Positions 47,298-56,969 of a DNA stretch of 64,000 nt are shown here, one piece after another. The translations under genes were made by a program, and so were the position numbers. Origin of the DNA: Oceanimonas sp. GK1. Its GTDB lineage: Bacteria; Pseudomonadota; Gammaproteobacteria; Enterobacterales; Aeromonadaceae. The notes beneath the pieces are model-generated. The model made no database searches. It saw only the letters and a program-made list of their open reading frames with translations, and was not told the origin of the DNA. The stretch spans positions 1,067,501 to 1,131,500 of the forward strand of contig NC_016745.1 of NCBI RefSeq assembly GCF_000243075.1, in the 5' to 3' direction. The stretch's first letter is position 1. Each line of letters begins with the position of its first letter.

Positions 47298-48503
47298 ATG
47301 TCAGCACCGGATCGTCTCTGGATCAACGTCACCCTGTTCGACGGTTTGAATACCGCCGCCGAGCCCATGGCGGTGGCGGTGAAAAACGGCCTGATCGAGC
47401 GGGTGTGTCCCATGAGTGAGCTGCCGGCCCGCGAGCGTGAGGCCGGTGAGGTGTTCGACGCCGAAGGTCGGCTGCTGACCCCGGGGCTGGTGGACTGCCA
47501 CACTCACCTGGTCTTTGGCGGCAGCCGGGCCGGCGAATTCGAGGCCCGGCTCGAAGGCCAAAGCTATGAAGCCATCGCCCGCGCCGGCGGCGGCATTCTC
47601 AGCACGGTGCGCGCCACCCGCGCGGCCAGCGAGGACGAACTGTTCGCCAGTGCCCTGCCACGTCTTGAGGCACTGATGAGTGAGGGCGTGACCACGGTGG
47701 AGATAAAGTCCGGCTACGGCCTGACCGTGGAAGACGAGCTGAAAATGCTGCGGGTGGCCCGCCGACTTGGGTGTGAGCGGCCGGTACGGGTGGTCACCAC
47801 TTTGCTGGGGGCCCATGCTTTGCCGCCGGAATATAAAGACGATGCCGACGGCTATATCGAGCTGGTGTGCAATCGCATGATACCGGCGGCCGCCGCCGAA
47901 GGCCTGGCGGATGCGGTAGACGTGTTCTGCGAGGGTATCGGTTTTTCCGTGGCCCAGTGCCAGCGAGTCTATGCCGCCGCCAAGGCCCATGGTCTGGCCA
48001 TTAAGGGCCATACCGAGCAGCTTTCCAATCTCGGCGGCAGCGCCGCCGCGGCTCACGCCGGGGCGCTGTCGGTGGATCATATCGAATATCTGGACGAAGC
48101 CGGGGTGAAGGCCCTGGCCGAGGCCGGCACCGTCGCCACCCTGCTGCCCGGCGCCTTTTACATGCTGCGCGAAACCAAAGTGCCGCCCATTGAACTGCTG
48201 CGCCGTTACGGCGTGCCCATGGCCCTGGCCACCGACGCCAACCCCGGCACCTCACCGATTTTCAGCCTGCGGCTGATGCTGAACATGGCCTGCACCCTGT
48301 TCCGGCTGACGCCGCTGGAAGCCCTGAGCGGCGTCACCGCCCACGGCGCCCGGGCGCTCGGACTGCACCAACTGACTGGGCGCATTGCCTCCGGCCTGCG
48401 CGCGGATCTGTGCCTGTGGAACACCAGCAACCCGGCGGAGCTGGCCTACAGCGTGGGGCTGCCCACCCTGGCCCGGCGCGTGTTTGCCGGCAACATCCAC
48501 TGA
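47298..48503 (+). CDS. hutI: Imidazolonepropionase
   Basis: A 401-residue HutI, third enzyme of histidine degradation (imidazolonepropionate to formiminoglutamate). Metal ligands are in [28 protein letters not shown] and the late [19 protein letters not shown] and GAHALPPEY bind substrate. AAGGAG lies 6 bases before the ATG. It leads the hutIUH operon. Confidence 0.97.
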   Translation: MSAPDRLWINVTLFDGLNTAAEPMAVAVKNGLIERVCPMSELPAREREAGEVFDAEGRLLTPGLVDCHTHLVFGGSRAGEFEARLEGQSYEAIARAGGGILSTVRATRAASEDELFASALPRLEALMSEGVTTVEIKSGYGLTVEDELKMLRVARRLGCERPVRVVTTLLGAHALPPEYKDDADGYIELVCNRMIPAAAAEGLADAVDVFCEGIGFSVAQCQRVYAAAKAHGLAIKGHTEQLSNLGGSAAAAHAGALSVDHIEYLDEAGVKALAEAGTVATLLPGAFYMLRETKVPPIELLRRYGVPMALATDANPGTSPIFSLRLMLNMACTLFRLTPLEALSGVTAHGARALGLHQLTGRIASGLRADLCLWNTSNPAELAYSVGLPTLARRVFAGNIH

Positions 48504-48547
48504 ATTGAAACAACCTGTTGATTACGACACTGAAGAGGGAATTTTCC

Positions 48548-50257
48548 ATGACTCAGCAAACCCCGTCACTGCAAGACCAGCGCCACGATCCCAGCCGCGT
48601 CATCAAGGCGCCCACCGGCGTCAACAAAATCTGCAAGAGCTGGCTCACCGAAGCCGCCTACCGCATGCTGCACAACAACCTGCACCCGGACGTGGCCGAG
48701 CGCCCCGAGGATCTGGTGGTGTACGGCGGCATCGGTCGTGCCGCCCGCAACTGGCCCTGCTTTGACCGCATTGCCGAGGTGCTGACCCGTCTGGAAGATG
48801 ACGAAACCCTGCTGATCCAGTCCGGCAAGCCGGTGGGCGTGTTCAAGACCCACGCCGACGCCCCCCGGGTGCTGCTGGCCAACTCCAACCTGGTGCCCCA
48901 CTGGGCCAACTGGGAGCACTTCAACGAGCTCGATAAAAAGGGCCTGATGATGTACGGCCAGATGACCGCCGGATCCTGGATCTACATCGGCTCTCAAGGC
49001 ATCGTGCAGGGCACTTACGAGACCTTTGTGGCCATGGCCAAGCAGCACTTTAACGGCGACGCCAAGGGCCGCTGGATCCTCACCGGCGGTCTGGGCGGCA
49101 TGGGCGGTGCCCAGCCCCTGGCGGCCACCATGGCCGGCTTCAGCTGTATTGCGGTGGAATGCGATGAAACCCGTATCGACTTCCGTCTGCGTACCCGCTA
49201 TGTGGACAAAAAGGCCTACAGCCTGGATGAAGCGCTGGGCATCATTGACGAAGCCAAGGCCCGGGGCGAGGCGGTGTCCGTGGGCCTGCTCGGCAACTGT
49301 GCCGATATCTTCCCGGAAATCGTGGCGCGCGGCATAGTGCCCGACGTGACCACGGATCAGACCAGCGCCCACGATCCCCTGAACGGCTACCTGCCCAAGG
49401 GCTGGACCATGGACTACGCCGCCGAAATGCGCCGCAAGGATGAAGCCGCCGTGGTGGACGCCGCCAAGGAGTCGATGGCCATTCAGGTGCGCGCCATGCT
49501 GGCGCTGCAGGAGCGGGGCTCGGCCACCACCGACTATGGCAACAACATTCGTCAGATGGCCAAGGAAAAGGGGGTCGAGAACGCCTTTGACTTCCCCGGC
49601 TTTGTGCCGGCCTATATTCGCCCGCTGTTCTGCCAGGGCATAGGCCCATTCCGCTGGGTGGCGCTGTCCGGCGATCCGGAAGACATCTACAAGACCGATG
49701 CCAAGGTGAAGGAGCTGATCCCGAATGATCCGCACCTGCACAACTGGCTCGACATGGCCCGGGAGCGGATCAGTTTTCAGGGGCTGCCGGCGCGGATCTG
49801 CTGGGTGGGCCTGAAGGATCGCGCCCGTCTCGGCCAGGCCTTCAACGACATGGTCAAAAATGGCGAGCTCAAGGCGCCCATAGTAATAGGCCGGGATCAC
49901 CTGGACTCCGGCTCGGTGGCCAGCCCCAACCGGGAAACCGAAGCCATGAAGGACGGCTCCGATGCGGTCTCCGACTGGCCGCTGCTGAACGCCCTGCTGA
50001 ACACCGCCGGCGGTGCCACCTGGGTATCTCTGCACCACGGTGGTGGCGTGGGCATGGGCTTCAGTCAGCACTCGGGCGTGGTGATCGTCGCCGACGGCAC
50101 CGACGCTGCCGCCGCCCGCCTGGGCCGCGTGCTGCGCAACGACCCGGGCACCGGGGTGATGCGTCACGCCGATGCCGGCTATGATATTGCCATTGATTGC
50201 GCCCGGGAGCAGGGCCTGGATCTGCCCATGGTGAACGGCTTGAGCAAGAAGGACTGA
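48548..50257 (+). CDS. hutU: Urocanate hydratase
   Basis: A 569-residue urocanase, the second enzyme of the pathway, using tightly bound NAD as an electrophile. [19 protein letters not shown] is the NAD loop, and [30 protein letters not shown] (with the conserved Cys) and [15 protein letters not shown] are diagnostic. The ATG at 48548 has GAGGGAA upstream and lies 44 nt after hutI. Confidence 0.97.
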   Translation: MTQQTPSLQDQRHDPSRVIKAPTGVNKICKSWLTEAAYRMLHNNLHPDVAERPEDLVVYGGIGRAARNWPCFDRIAEVLTRLEDDETLLIQSGKPVGVFKTHADAPRVLLANSNLVPHWANWEHFNELDKKGLMMYGQMTAGSWIYIGSQGIVQGTYETFVAMAKQHFNGDAKGRWILTGGLGGMGGAQPLAATMAGFSCIAVECDETRIDFRLRTRYVDKKAYSLDEALGIIDEAKARGEAVSVGLLGNCADIFPEIVARGIVPDVTTDQTSAHDPLNGYLPKGWTMDYAAEMRRKDEAAVVDAAKESMAIQVRAMLALQERGSATTDYGNNIRQMAKEKGVENAFDFPGFVPAYIRPLFCQGIGPFRWVALSGDPEDIYKTDAKVKELIPNDPHLHNWLDMARERISFQGLPARICWVGLKDRARLGQAFNDMVKNGELKAPIVIGRDHLDSGSVASPNRETEAMKDGSDAVSDWPLLNALLNTAGGATWVSLHHGGGVGMGFSQHSGVVIVADGTDAAAARLGRVLRNDPGTGVMRHADAGYDIAIDCAREQGLDLPMVNGLSKKD

Positions 50258-50262
50258 ACACG

Positions 50263-51795
50263 ATGAACACACTGACCATCAACCCCGGAAAAATGACCCT
50301 GGCCGAGATGCGCCTGGCCTATGAACACCCGGTTAAGCTGAGCCTGGACCCTTCTACCCATAAGGCCATTCAGGCCTCGGTGGATTGCGTGAACCGCATG
50401 GTGGCGGAAGACCGCACCGTGTATGGCATCAACACCGGCTTTGGCCTGCTGGCCAACACCCGCATCAAACCCGAAGATCTGGAAACCCTGCAGCGCTCCC
50501 TGGTGCTGTCCCACGCCACCGGTCTGGGCGAGTTGGTGAGCGACGAGCTGGTGCGCCTGATTATGGTACTCAAGATCAACGGCCTGGCCCGGGGCTTCTC
50601 CGGCATTCGGCTGGAAGTGCTGGAGGCGCTGATGGCCCTGGTCAACCATGAGGTCTACCCCTGCATTCCCGGCAAGGGCTCGGTGGGCGCCTCCGGAGAT
50701 CTGGCGCCGCTGGCCCACATGAGCTGCGTGCTGCTGGGCGAGGGCCATGCCCGCTACCAGGGTGAGATCATCAGCGCCGGTCAGGCGCTGGAAATCGCCG
50801 GGCTCAAGCCCATGGGGCTGGCGCCCAAGGAAGGCCTGGCGCTGCTCAATGGCACTCAGGTTTCCACCGCCTTTGCCCTGCGCGGCCTGTTTGAGGCGGA
50901 AGACCTGTTCGCCGGCGCCATTGCCGTGGGCGGCCTGACGGTGGAGGCCACCCTGAGTTCACGCCGTCCGTTCGACCCGCGCATTCACGACGTGCGTGGC
51001 CAGCAAGGGCAGATCGACGCCGCCGCCGCCTACCGCCACGTGCTGGGTGAAGCCAGCGAGATCAGCCGCTCCCACGTGAATTGCGCCAAGGTGCAGGATC
51101 CGTACTCCCTGCGCTGCCAGCCCCAGGTGATGGGCGCCTGCCTGACCCAGTTGCGCCAGGCCGCCGAGGTGCTGCTGATTGAAGGCAACGCCGTGTCCGA
51201 CAACCCCCTGGTGTTTGCCGACGATAACGACGTCATCTCCGGCGGCAACTTCCATGCCGAGCCGGTGGCCATGGCCGCCGACAATCTGGCCCTGGCCATT
51301 GCCGAAATCGGCTCCCTGAGCGAGCGCCGGGTGTCGCTGATGATGGACACCCATATGTCGGGCCTGCCGCCCTTCCTGGTGGAAAACGGCGGGGTCAACT
51401 CCGGCTTTATGATCGCCCAGGTGTCGGCGGCGGCTTTGGCCTCCGACAACAAGGCGCTGGCCCACCCGCACTCGGTGGACTCGCTGCCCACTTCCGCCAA
51501 CCAGGAAGACCATGTGTCCATGGCCCCCAACGGCGGTCGCCGGCTGTGGGACATGGCGGAAAACACCCGGGGTGTGCTGGCCATCGAATGGCTGGCGGCC
51601 TGTCAGGGGCTGGACTTCCGTGGCGGCATGAAGACCACCGAGCTGCTGGAGCAGGCCCGCCAGACCCTGCGTGAAACAGTGAGCTATTACGACAAGGATC
51701 GTTTCTTTGCGCCGGACATCGAGCAGGCCAACGGCCTGCTCAAGGCCAATGTGCTCAGCCACCTGGTGCCGGCGGGGCTGCTGCCGAGCCACTGA
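50263..51795 (+). CDS. hutH: Histidine ammonia-lyase
   Basis: A 510-residue HutH that deaminates histidine to urocanate, the inducer of the operon. The Ala-Ser-Gly triad that cyclises to the MIO cofactor is at 143-145 ([12 protein letters not shown]). [10 protein letters not shown] near residue 54, CQPQVMG, and DNPLV are catalytic-site segments. AAGGA precedes the start, 5 nt after hutU. No hutG or hutF follows, so formiminoglutamate must be handled by genes elsewhere. Confidence 0.98.
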   Translation: MNTLTINPGKMTLAEMRLAYEHPVKLSLDPSTHKAIQASVDCVNRMVAEDRTVYGINTGFGLLANTRIKPEDLETLQRSLVLSHATGLGELVSDELVRLIMVLKINGLARGFSGIRLEVLEALMALVNHEVYPCIPGKGSVGASGDLAPLAHMSCVLLGEGHARYQGEIISAGQALEIAGLKPMGLAPKEGLALLNGTQVSTAFALRGLFEAEDLFAGAIAVGGLTVEATLSSRRPFDPRIHDVRGQQGQIDAAAAYRHVLGEASEISRSHVNCAKVQDPYSLRCQPQVMGACLTQLRQAAEVLLIEGNAVSDNPLVFADDNDVISGGNFHAEPVAMAADNLALAIAEIGSLSERRVSLMMDTHMSGLPPFLVENGGVNSGFMIAQVSAAALASDNKALAHPHSVDSLPTSANQEDHVSMAPNGGRRLWDMAENTRGVLAIEWLAACQGLDFRGGMKTTELLEQARQTLRETVSYYDKDRFFAPDIEQANGLLKANVLSHLVPAGLLPSH

Positions 51796-51830
51796 GCCGG
51801 ACAGTTCGGGACGCACTGTTGCACCGTCAT

Positions 51831-51860
51831 GGGGCTGCCTCGGCAGCCCCTTGTTTTTTT
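51831..51860 (+). terminator. Terminator of hutIUH
   Basis: Arms GGGGCTGCC and GGCAGCCCC with a two-base loop, followed by TTGTTTTTTT, 35 nt after hutH. Confidence 0.92.
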
Positions 51861-51915
51861 GTCCAGTAGTCCCATGCTAGACTCGCCTCTTTCTTAGCGC
51901 CGGGAAAGGTGGTCA

Positions 51916-52584
51916 ATGGCGAATTTCAGAACCCATATTCAGGTGGCAAGCACCGCCAGCGGCCTGTTGGCGGCCGGCATGGTGTGGGCCGGCGAGGTGA
52001 GCTTAAGCCAGGGCGGTGTGTTGTGGCTGGCGGGCAGCCTGGGCGGTATTTTACCGGATATGGACTCGGACTCGTCCCGGGCATTGAGCATTGTGTTCCG
52101 GCTGTTCGGGGCGCTGGCCGTGCTGCTGGCGCTGCTGTTTGGCCAGCAGCATCTTTCCCTGCTCGATACCCTGGTGCTGGCGGCGGTGGCCTATGGCCTG
52201 GTGCGCTACCCGCTGTGCTGGGCCTTTGCCCGCTTTACCGTGCACCGGGCCAGCCTGCACTCGCTGCTGGCCAACGCCGTGTTTGGTCTGGTGACCGTGG
52301 TGCTGACCGACCGGCTGTTTGGGCTGGGGCCGGAGCTGGCCTGGCTCACCGGCCTGTTCGTGTTTCTCGGTGCCGGCATTCACCTGTTGCTCGACGAGCT
52401 GTACAGCATCGATCTGGAAGGGCGGCGCATCAAGCGTTCCTTCGGTACTGCATTCAAGCTGGTCGAATGGCCGGCGCCCTTGCCCAACCTGCTGTTGCTG
52501 GCGTTGCTGAGCGCAAGCTGGTGGCTGACGCCGGAGCAGTCCGGGCTGCTGGCGCGGCTATTGCCGGTTTTCCACATCTGGTAG
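51916..52584 (+). CDS. Membrane metal-dependent hydrolase-like protein (DUF457/YdjM family)
   Basis: A 222-residue inner-membrane protein. N-terminal NFRTHIQVAS, then GGILPDMDSDSS, VHRASLHSL and HLLLDELYS carry the conserved His/Asp pattern of the YdjM/DUF457 family, with five to six helices in between. The family is predicted to be metal-dependent and hydrolase-like; no substrate is known. E. coli ydjM is SOS-induced, but no LexA box is visible in the 55 bp after the hut terminator. Confidence 0.85.
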   Translation: MANFRTHIQVASTASGLLAAGMVWAGEVSLSQGGVLWLAGSLGGILPDMDSDSSRALSIVFRLFGALAVLLALLFGQQHLSLLDTLVLAAVAYGLVRYPLCWAFARFTVHRASLHSLLANAVFGLVTVVLTDRLFGLGPELAWLTGLFVFLGAGIHLLLDELYSIDLEGRRIKRSFGTAFKLVEWPAPLPNLLLLALLSASWWLTPEQSGLLARLLPVFHIW

Positions 52585-52587
52585 AAT
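52561..52587 (+). promoter_or_regulatory. Candidate promoter of purC
   Basis: TTGCCG (52561-52566) and an extended -10 element TGGTAGAAT (TAGAAT at 52582-52587) with 15-bp spacing, overlapping the end of the upstream gene. No PurR operator or purine riboswitch is recognisable in the 39-nt leader. Confidence 0.45.
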
Positions 52588-52626
52588 GGCCCCGCTTCAA
52601 TACCCCCCATATACAGGACACAAGTG

Positions 52627-53730
52627 ATGAGCCTCGCAGACAAGGTTTTGGCCGTGAACAACGACCTTCCCATTCGTACTCGCCAGCCGGTACACAGCGG
52701 CAAGGTGCGCTCGGTTTACTGGCTGACGGAAGAAGACAGCCGTCGGTTGATCCAGGAAAAAGGCTACAAGGTCGCCCCCGACGCGCCCCTGGCGATCATG
52801 GTGATTAGCGATCGCATCTCCGCCTTTGACTGTATCTGGCACGGTGAAGAGGGCCTGAACGGCGTACCCGGCAAGGGCGCGGCGCTGAACGCCATCTCCA
52901 ATCACTGGTTCCGGCTGTTCAAGGAGCAGGGCCTGGCCGACAGCCATATTCTGGACATTCCCCATCCCTTTGTGTGGATAGTGCAGAAAGCCACGCCGGT
53001 GAAAATTGAGGCCATCTGCCGCCAGTATATTACCGGCTCCATGTGGCGCAGTTATGAAAAGGGCGAGCGGGAGTTCTGCGGCATTCGTCTGCCCGAGGGC
53101 CTGAAAAAGGATCAGAAGCTGCCCGAACTGCTGATGACCCCGTCCACCAAGGGCATTCTGAAAGGTATTCCCGGCGTGCCGGAGGCGGACGACGTCAACA
53201 TCACCCGCCAAAACATTGAAGACAACTTCGCCGCCTTTAACTTCAAAAGCCGGGACGACATCGCCACTTATGAGCGGCTGCTGAAGGAAGGCTTTGAGGT
53301 TATCAGCCAAGAGCTGGCGAAAATCGATCAGGTTTTTGTGGATACCAAGTTCGAGTTCGGCTATGTCACCGACGATCAGGGCAATGACAAGCTGATCTAC
53401 ATGGACGAGGTGGGCACCCCCGACTCTTCCCGTATCTGGGATGGTCCGGCCTACCGGGAAGGGCGCATCGTGGAAAACTCCAAGGAAGATTTCCGTCAGC
53501 TGCTGCTCAAGCACTTTCCCGATCCGGACATTCTGCTCAACAAGGAGCGCATGCCGGAGCGGGAAGCCCTGGCCGAGAACAATGCCCTGCCGGTAGAGGT
53601 GCTGATGAACATCTCCCGCACCTATGTGGGCATCGCCGAGCGAATCACCGGCCAGAAGCTGGAGCTCTCCGACAATCCCAAGGCCGACATCATCGCCATA
53701 CTGCGCGACCAGTACGGCCTTGTAGATTAA
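52627..53730 (+). CDS. purC: SAICAR synthetase (PurC, long form)
   Basis: A 367-residue phosphoribosylaminoimidazole-succinocarboxamide synthase of purine synthesis. [39 protein letters not shown] and [14 protein letters not shown] are family motifs. It is of the longer Vibrio/Aeromonas type (E. coli PurC is about 237 residues). The ATG at 52627 gives the Vibrio-like start [18 protein letters not shown]; a GTG one codon earlier is possible. Confidence 0.97.
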   Translation: MSLADKVLAVNNDLPIRTRQPVHSGKVRSVYWLTEEDSRRLIQEKGYKVAPDAPLAIMVISDRISAFDCIWHGEEGLNGVPGKGAALNAISNHWFRLFKEQGLADSHILDIPHPFVWIVQKATPVKIEAICRQYITGSMWRSYEKGEREFCGIRLPEGLKKDQKLPELLMTPSTKGILKGIPGVPEADDVNITRQNIEDNFAAFNFKSRDDIATYERLLKEGFEVISQELAKIDQVFVDTKFEFGYVTDDQGNDKLIYMDEVGTPDSSRIWDGPAYREGRIVENSKEDFRQLLLKHFPDPDILLNKERMPEREALAENNALPVEVLMNISRTYVGIAERITGQKLELSDNPKADIIAILRDQYGLVD

Positions 53731-53769
53731 TCACAACCTTCTGCTGTCTGCAGTGCCGTGCACTTACGT

Positions 53770-54130
53770 CGGGCAATAGGCACTGCTTCTTCGGCACGCT
53801 GTGGTGACATGCCACTCAATATTTCAACCCGCTGCGAACATACAGAATGTTCGGTCGGGTTGATATATTTCGTCACGTCGAGCAAGCTCGCCCATGTAAG
53901 CTCCGTTGCGCCATCCCTGGCGCAAAGGGCACGACGAAGCAGACACCCGTTGCCCTCCTTGCGAGCTCCGGAGCGTTTGTTCACTGCTTACAGCCAACAC
54001 CGAAGTTTCGTGAAGCAGCAGCAGGGATTGCCGTAGCCGACCGTCAAATGTCATGGATGACATTTGTCGAGCGCCCCAGGGAGGGGCTTGAAGCGTGTCG
54101 GCGGAGTGCAACCCTGCTGCTGCTTCCTCT
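53770..54130. repeat. Modular hairpin repeat, copy A (between convergent purC and ABM gene)
   Basis: The whole 405-bp gap after purC is this element, and I see no gene in it. In order: GGCACTGCTTCTTCGGCACGCTGTG (first 20 bases from 53779); a two-step hairpin with outer arms TCAACCCG/CGGGTTGA (53824-53863) and inner arms CGAACAT/ATGTTCG; GCGCCA/TGGCGC near 53908-53923; GAAGCAGACACCC; then a core hairpin of 115 nt with 15-bp arms at 54012-54026 and 54112-54126. Inside the core are GCCGAC/GTCGGC and the arms CAAATGTCAT/ATGACATTTG around GG at 54055-54056. Most modules recur at 60.99-61.26 kb, and the two-step hairpin recurs at 42.68 kb. Confidence 0.85.
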
Positions 54131-54135
54131 TCCGC

Positions 54136-54486
54136 TCACTCAAACCGCGGGGCGTCGTAATCTTCCGGTTCGTCGGTGTAGATACACACATTGTGCTCGG
54201 CCACCAGCCCGTCGGGGCTGACGCAGTGGGCTTCAAAAAACGCCTGAATACCGCTGCGCTGGCAGTGGGCCTCAAAGCTGGCCATATCGGCCCAGATCTC
54301 GTTAAACACCAATGGAAAGCTGTGGCCACCGGCAAAGGGGCTGTCGATATGGCGGGTGACCCGGTACTGGAGGCAGCCGTCCTCACGCAGGGTGTCGGCT
54401 TCCAGCGCCTGCAACACACGAAACAGCTCGCGCTCCCTGCCCGGTTTGGGCTGAAAGGCGGCAATGCAATAAACGCGACGCGACAT
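54136..54486 (-). CDS. Antibiotic biosynthesis monooxygenase (ABM) domain protein
   Basis: A 116-residue ferredoxin-like alpha/beta-barrel protein of the ABM family (YCIAAFQPKPGRERELFRVLQALEADTLREDGCLQYRV, NEIWADMASFEAHCQ). Members act as small monooxygenases or quinone/haem-handling proteins; the substrate here is unknown. GAGG precedes two adjacent ATG codons; the second (54486) has better spacing. It follows crp on the same strand but beyond the crp terminator. Confidence 0.82.
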   Translation of the reverse strand: MSRRVYCIAAFQPKPGRERELFRVLQALEADTLREDGCLQYRVTRHIDSPFAGGHSFPLVFNEIWADMASFEAHCQRSGIQAFFEAHCVSPDGLVAEHNVCIYTDEPEDYDAPRFE

Positions 54487-54506
54487 CATTTTTCCTCGTA
54501 ATCAAA

Positions 54507-54535
54507 AACAAAAACGCCACCGTTATGGTGGCGTT
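54507..54535 (-). terminator. Terminator of crp
   Basis: On the minus strand AACGCCACCATAACGG pairs back as GGTGGCGTT, followed by TTTTTG. It lies 21 nt after the crp stop. Confidence 0.9.
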
Positions 54536-54555
54536 GCAACAAACGGCAAAGAAGC

Positions 54556-55194
54556 TTAGCGAGTGCCAAACACCACTATGGTCTTGCCGTGGGCGGTGAT
54601 CAGGTTCTGCTCTTCCAGCATTTTCAGAATGCGGCCCACGGTTTCCCGGGAGCAGCCCACGATCTGGCCGATCTCCTGGCGGGTAATTTTGATCTGCATG
54701 CCGTCCGGGTGCGTCATGGCGTCGGGCTGGCGGGCCAGGTTCAGCAGGGTCTCGGCGATACGGCCGGTCACGTCCAGGAACGCCAGGTCGCCCACCTTCT
54801 GGCTGGTGGTTTGCAGGCGGGTCGCCATCTGGGCCGACAGCCGCATCAGGATCTCCGGATTGACCTGGATCAGCTGGCGAAACTTCTTGTAGGAAATCTC
54901 GGCCACTTCGCAGGGGGACTTGGCCCGCACCCAGGCGGTGCGCACCGGGTTGTCGGTGTCTTCAAACAGACCCAGCTCCCCGATGAAATCACCCTGGTTA
55001 AGGTAGGACAGGATCATTTCCTTGCCGTCTTCATCCTTGATCAGCACGGCCACCGAGCCCTTGACGATATAATAAAGGGTCTCGGCCTTTTCACCGGCGT
55101 GGATCAGCGAGCTTTTGGCAGGATATTTGTGAATATGGCAATGTGACAAAAACCATTCCAGGGTCGGGTCACTTTGGGGCTTGCCGATAACCAT
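54556..55194 (-). CDS. crp: cAMP receptor protein
   Basis: A 212-residue Crp, nearly identical to E. coli Crp (210). The cAMP pocket [11 protein letters not shown] is present, with VRTAWVRAK (Thr where E. coli has Ser83). The C-terminal helix-turn-helix is [30 protein letters not shown]. Two extra residues fall in the loop EDTDNPV. It is divergent from yhfA, as in E. coli. Confidence 0.98.
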   Translation of the reverse strand: MVIGKPQSDPTLEWFLSHCHIHKYPAKSSLIHAGEKAETLYYIVKGSVAVLIKDEDGKEMILSYLNQGDFIGELGLFEDTDNPVRTAWVRAKSPCEVAEISYKKFRQLIQVNPEILMRLSAQMATRLQTTSQKVGDLAFLDVTGRIAETLLNLARQPDAMTHPDGMQIKITRQEIGQIVGCSRETVGRILKMLEEQNLITAHGKTIVVFGTR

Positions 55195-55369
55195 GCATTT
55201 TCCTCTTGAGTCGGCCCGGTCTGTGGCAGCCCGGCCGTTTACCTAGTTGCGTGGGTGAACGGCTAGCATAAAAGGCTTGCAGACCTTCATCAAGAGCCGG
55301 GCCGGTTTTATCCGGCTCGTGCCTCGAGAGGCAATAGGCTAATATGCGCTTTTTTCATCAGGAGGAGCT

Positions 55370-55774
55370 ATGAAAGCCAAGATCAGCTGGCTAGAGGGAA
55401 TGTGTTTTGAGGGTGTATCCGAGTCTGGACACAAAATTGTGCTGGATGGTACCAATCCGGGCCAAGGTGCCAGTCCAATGGAGCACGTGCTGCTGGGCGC
55501 CGGCGGCTGCAGTGCCATTGATGTGGTGTCCATTCTGGAAAAAGGACGTCAGGCCATTACCGGTTGTGAGGCGGAGCTAAATGCCGAGCGGGCAGAAAAT
55601 CCCCCCCGAGTATTTACCCGCATTCATCTGCATTTTGTGGTGACCGGCCGTGAGCTGTCGGAAAAACAGGTGGCACGGGCGGTGGAATTGTCCATGAAAA
55701 AATATTGTTCGGTGATCAAAATGCTGGAAAAGGCGGTGGAGATTTCTTCCTCTTTTGATATTCGGGAAGCCTGA
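55370..55774 (+). CDS. yhfA: OsmC-family protein YhfA
   Basis: A 134-residue OsmC/Ohr-fold protein. GQGASPMEHVLLGAGGCSAIDVVSILEKGRQ contains the second conserved Cys; the first peroxidatic Cys position is not a clear match to OsmC, so peroxidase activity is uncertain. AGGAGGA precedes the ATG. Its place opposite crp is conserved from E. coli. Confidence 0.92.
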   Translation: MKAKISWLEGMCFEGVSESGHKIVLDGTNPGQGASPMEHVLLGAGGCSAIDVVSILEKGRQAITGCEAELNAERAENPPRVFTRIHLHFVVTGRELSEKQVARAVELSMKKYCSVIKMLEKAVEISSSFDIREA

Positions 55775-55813
55775 GGCACTGGCGGCCTTGTCCGGCCGCG
55801 AACAGAGTGCTGG

Positions 55814-55827
55814 CTGATCTGGGTCAA
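55814..55827. promoter_or_regulatory. Candidate FNR/ANR-type box before the di-haem peroxidase
   Basis: CTGATCTGGGTCAA matches 8 of 10 defined bases of TTGAT-N4-ATCAA. It lies 95 bp before the peroxidase start. Cytochrome c peroxidases are commonly induced under low oxygen by FNR-type regulators, so the placement is sensible. Confidence 0.4.
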
Positions 55828-55921
55828 ATTGAGTCTGTTTTCTTGCTGCTACGGTGGGTGGGACCAAAACCCCAATGACAATCACGTGGCTGTCATTCGC
55901 CCATCATCAGAAGGAAGCAAC

Positions 55922-56920
55922 ATGAAAATGACACTGACCAGCCTGGCTGTCGGTCTGCTGTTGGCAGGCCCGGTGGTTCATGCCCAGGAACTGCGCAGCG
56001 AGCCGGTACAGCCGATACCGGTCGCCGAGGTGAGCGACCCGGCCATGGCGGAGCTGGGGAAAAAGCTGTTCTTTGATCCCCGGCTGTCCCGCTCGGGCTT
56101 CATTTCCTGCAACTCCTGTCACAACCTGTCGATGGGCGGCACCGACAACCTCAAAACCTCCATCGGCCATAACTGGCAGCAGGGTCCCATCAACTCGCCC
56201 ACGGTGCTGAATTCCAGCCTCAACCTGGCCCAGTTCTGGGACGGCCGGGCCGCCGATCTCAAAGAGCAGGCGGGCGGGCCCATCGCCAACCCGGGTGAAA
56301 TGGCCTTTACCCATGAGCTGGCCATCGGGGTGCTGCAGTCCATTCCCGGTTATGTGAGCGAGTTTGAGGCGGTGTTTGGCCAGTCCGAGCTGGACATCGA
56401 CATGGTCACCGACGCCATCGCCGCCTTTGAGGAAACCCTGGTTACCCCCAACTCGCCGTTCGATCAGTGGCTGATGGGGGATGATGACGCCCTGACCGCC
56501 CAGGCCCTGGCCGGTTACCAGCTGTTCAAGCAAAGTGGCTGTGTGGCCTGCCACAATGGTCCCAACCTGGGCGGCACGTCCTTTCAGAAAATGGGGGTGG
56601 TGGAGCCCTACCAGTCCGGCTCCGAGGCCCTTGGCCGGGCGGCCGTCACGGGCCGGGATGCGGATCGCTTTACCTTCAAGGTGCCGACCCTGCGCAACGT
56701 CGAGCTGACCTATCCCTATTTTCACGATGGCGAGGCGGCGACCCTGGAAGAGGCCGTGGACATCATGGGCCGGCTGCAGCTGGGACGGGTCTATTCGGAC
56801 CAGGAAATCGGCCAGCTGGTCGCCTTCCTGAAATCGCTGACCGGTGAGCAGCCGCGGTTCGAGCTGCCGATATTGCCGCCGTCCACCAACCAGACCCCGG
56901 CGCCGGAGCCCTTTGGCTAA
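55922..56920 (+). CDS. Di-haem cytochrome c peroxidase
   Basis: A 332-residue periplasmic peroxidase that reduces hydrogen peroxide using electrons from small c-type cytochromes. The signal peptide ends near residue 20 (VHA|QE). Two haem motifs are CNSCHN near 62 and CVACHN near 210; GKKLFFDPRLSRSGFISC, a Met/His-bearing MGGTDNL loop and FKVPTLRNVELTYPYFHDG are characteristic of the CcpA/MauG superfamily. The ATG at 55922 gives the signal peptide; upstream in-frame codons do not. Confidence 0.95.
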   Translation: MKMTLTSLAVGLLLAGPVVHAQELRSEPVQPIPVAEVSDPAMAELGKKLFFDPRLSRSGFISCNSCHNLSMGGTDNLKTSIGHNWQQGPINSPTVLNSSLNLAQFWDGRAADLKEQAGGPIANPGEMAFTHELAIGVLQSIPGYVSEFEAVFGQSELDIDMVTDAIAAFEETLVTPNSPFDQWLMGDDDALTAQALAGYQLFKQSGCVACHNGPNLGGTSFQKMGVVEPYQSGSEALGRAAVTGRDADRFTFKVPTLRNVELTYPYFHDGEAATLEEAVDIMGRLQLGRVYSDQEIGQLVAFLKSLTGEQPRFELPILPPSTNQTPAPEPFG

Positions 56921-56937
56921 GGGCCGACACGCTCATC

Positions 56938-56966
56938 ACCAGGCCCGGCACCGCCGGGCCTGTTTG
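56938..56966. terminator. Hairpin terminator between convergent peroxidase and prkB genes
   Basis: Arms AGGCCCGGC (56941-56949) and GCCGGGCCT (56953-56961) with a 3-base loop, followed by GTTTG. The stem is strong but the T tract is short. Confidence 0.65.
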
Positions 56967-56969
56967 CGT

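Noticed and set aside
48566-50272. 568-codon open frame antisense to hutU
   Set aside because: It is a shadow of hutU, with His/Gly/Val-rich composition typical of antisense frames in this genome.
52588-52626. Purine riboswitch before purC
   Set aside because: Only 39 nt separate the -10 element from the start codon, too short for an aptamer, and no motif is visible.
53727-54111. Small open frames inside repeat copy A
   Set aside because: They fall on the hairpin modules, and the equivalent frames are not kept in copy B.
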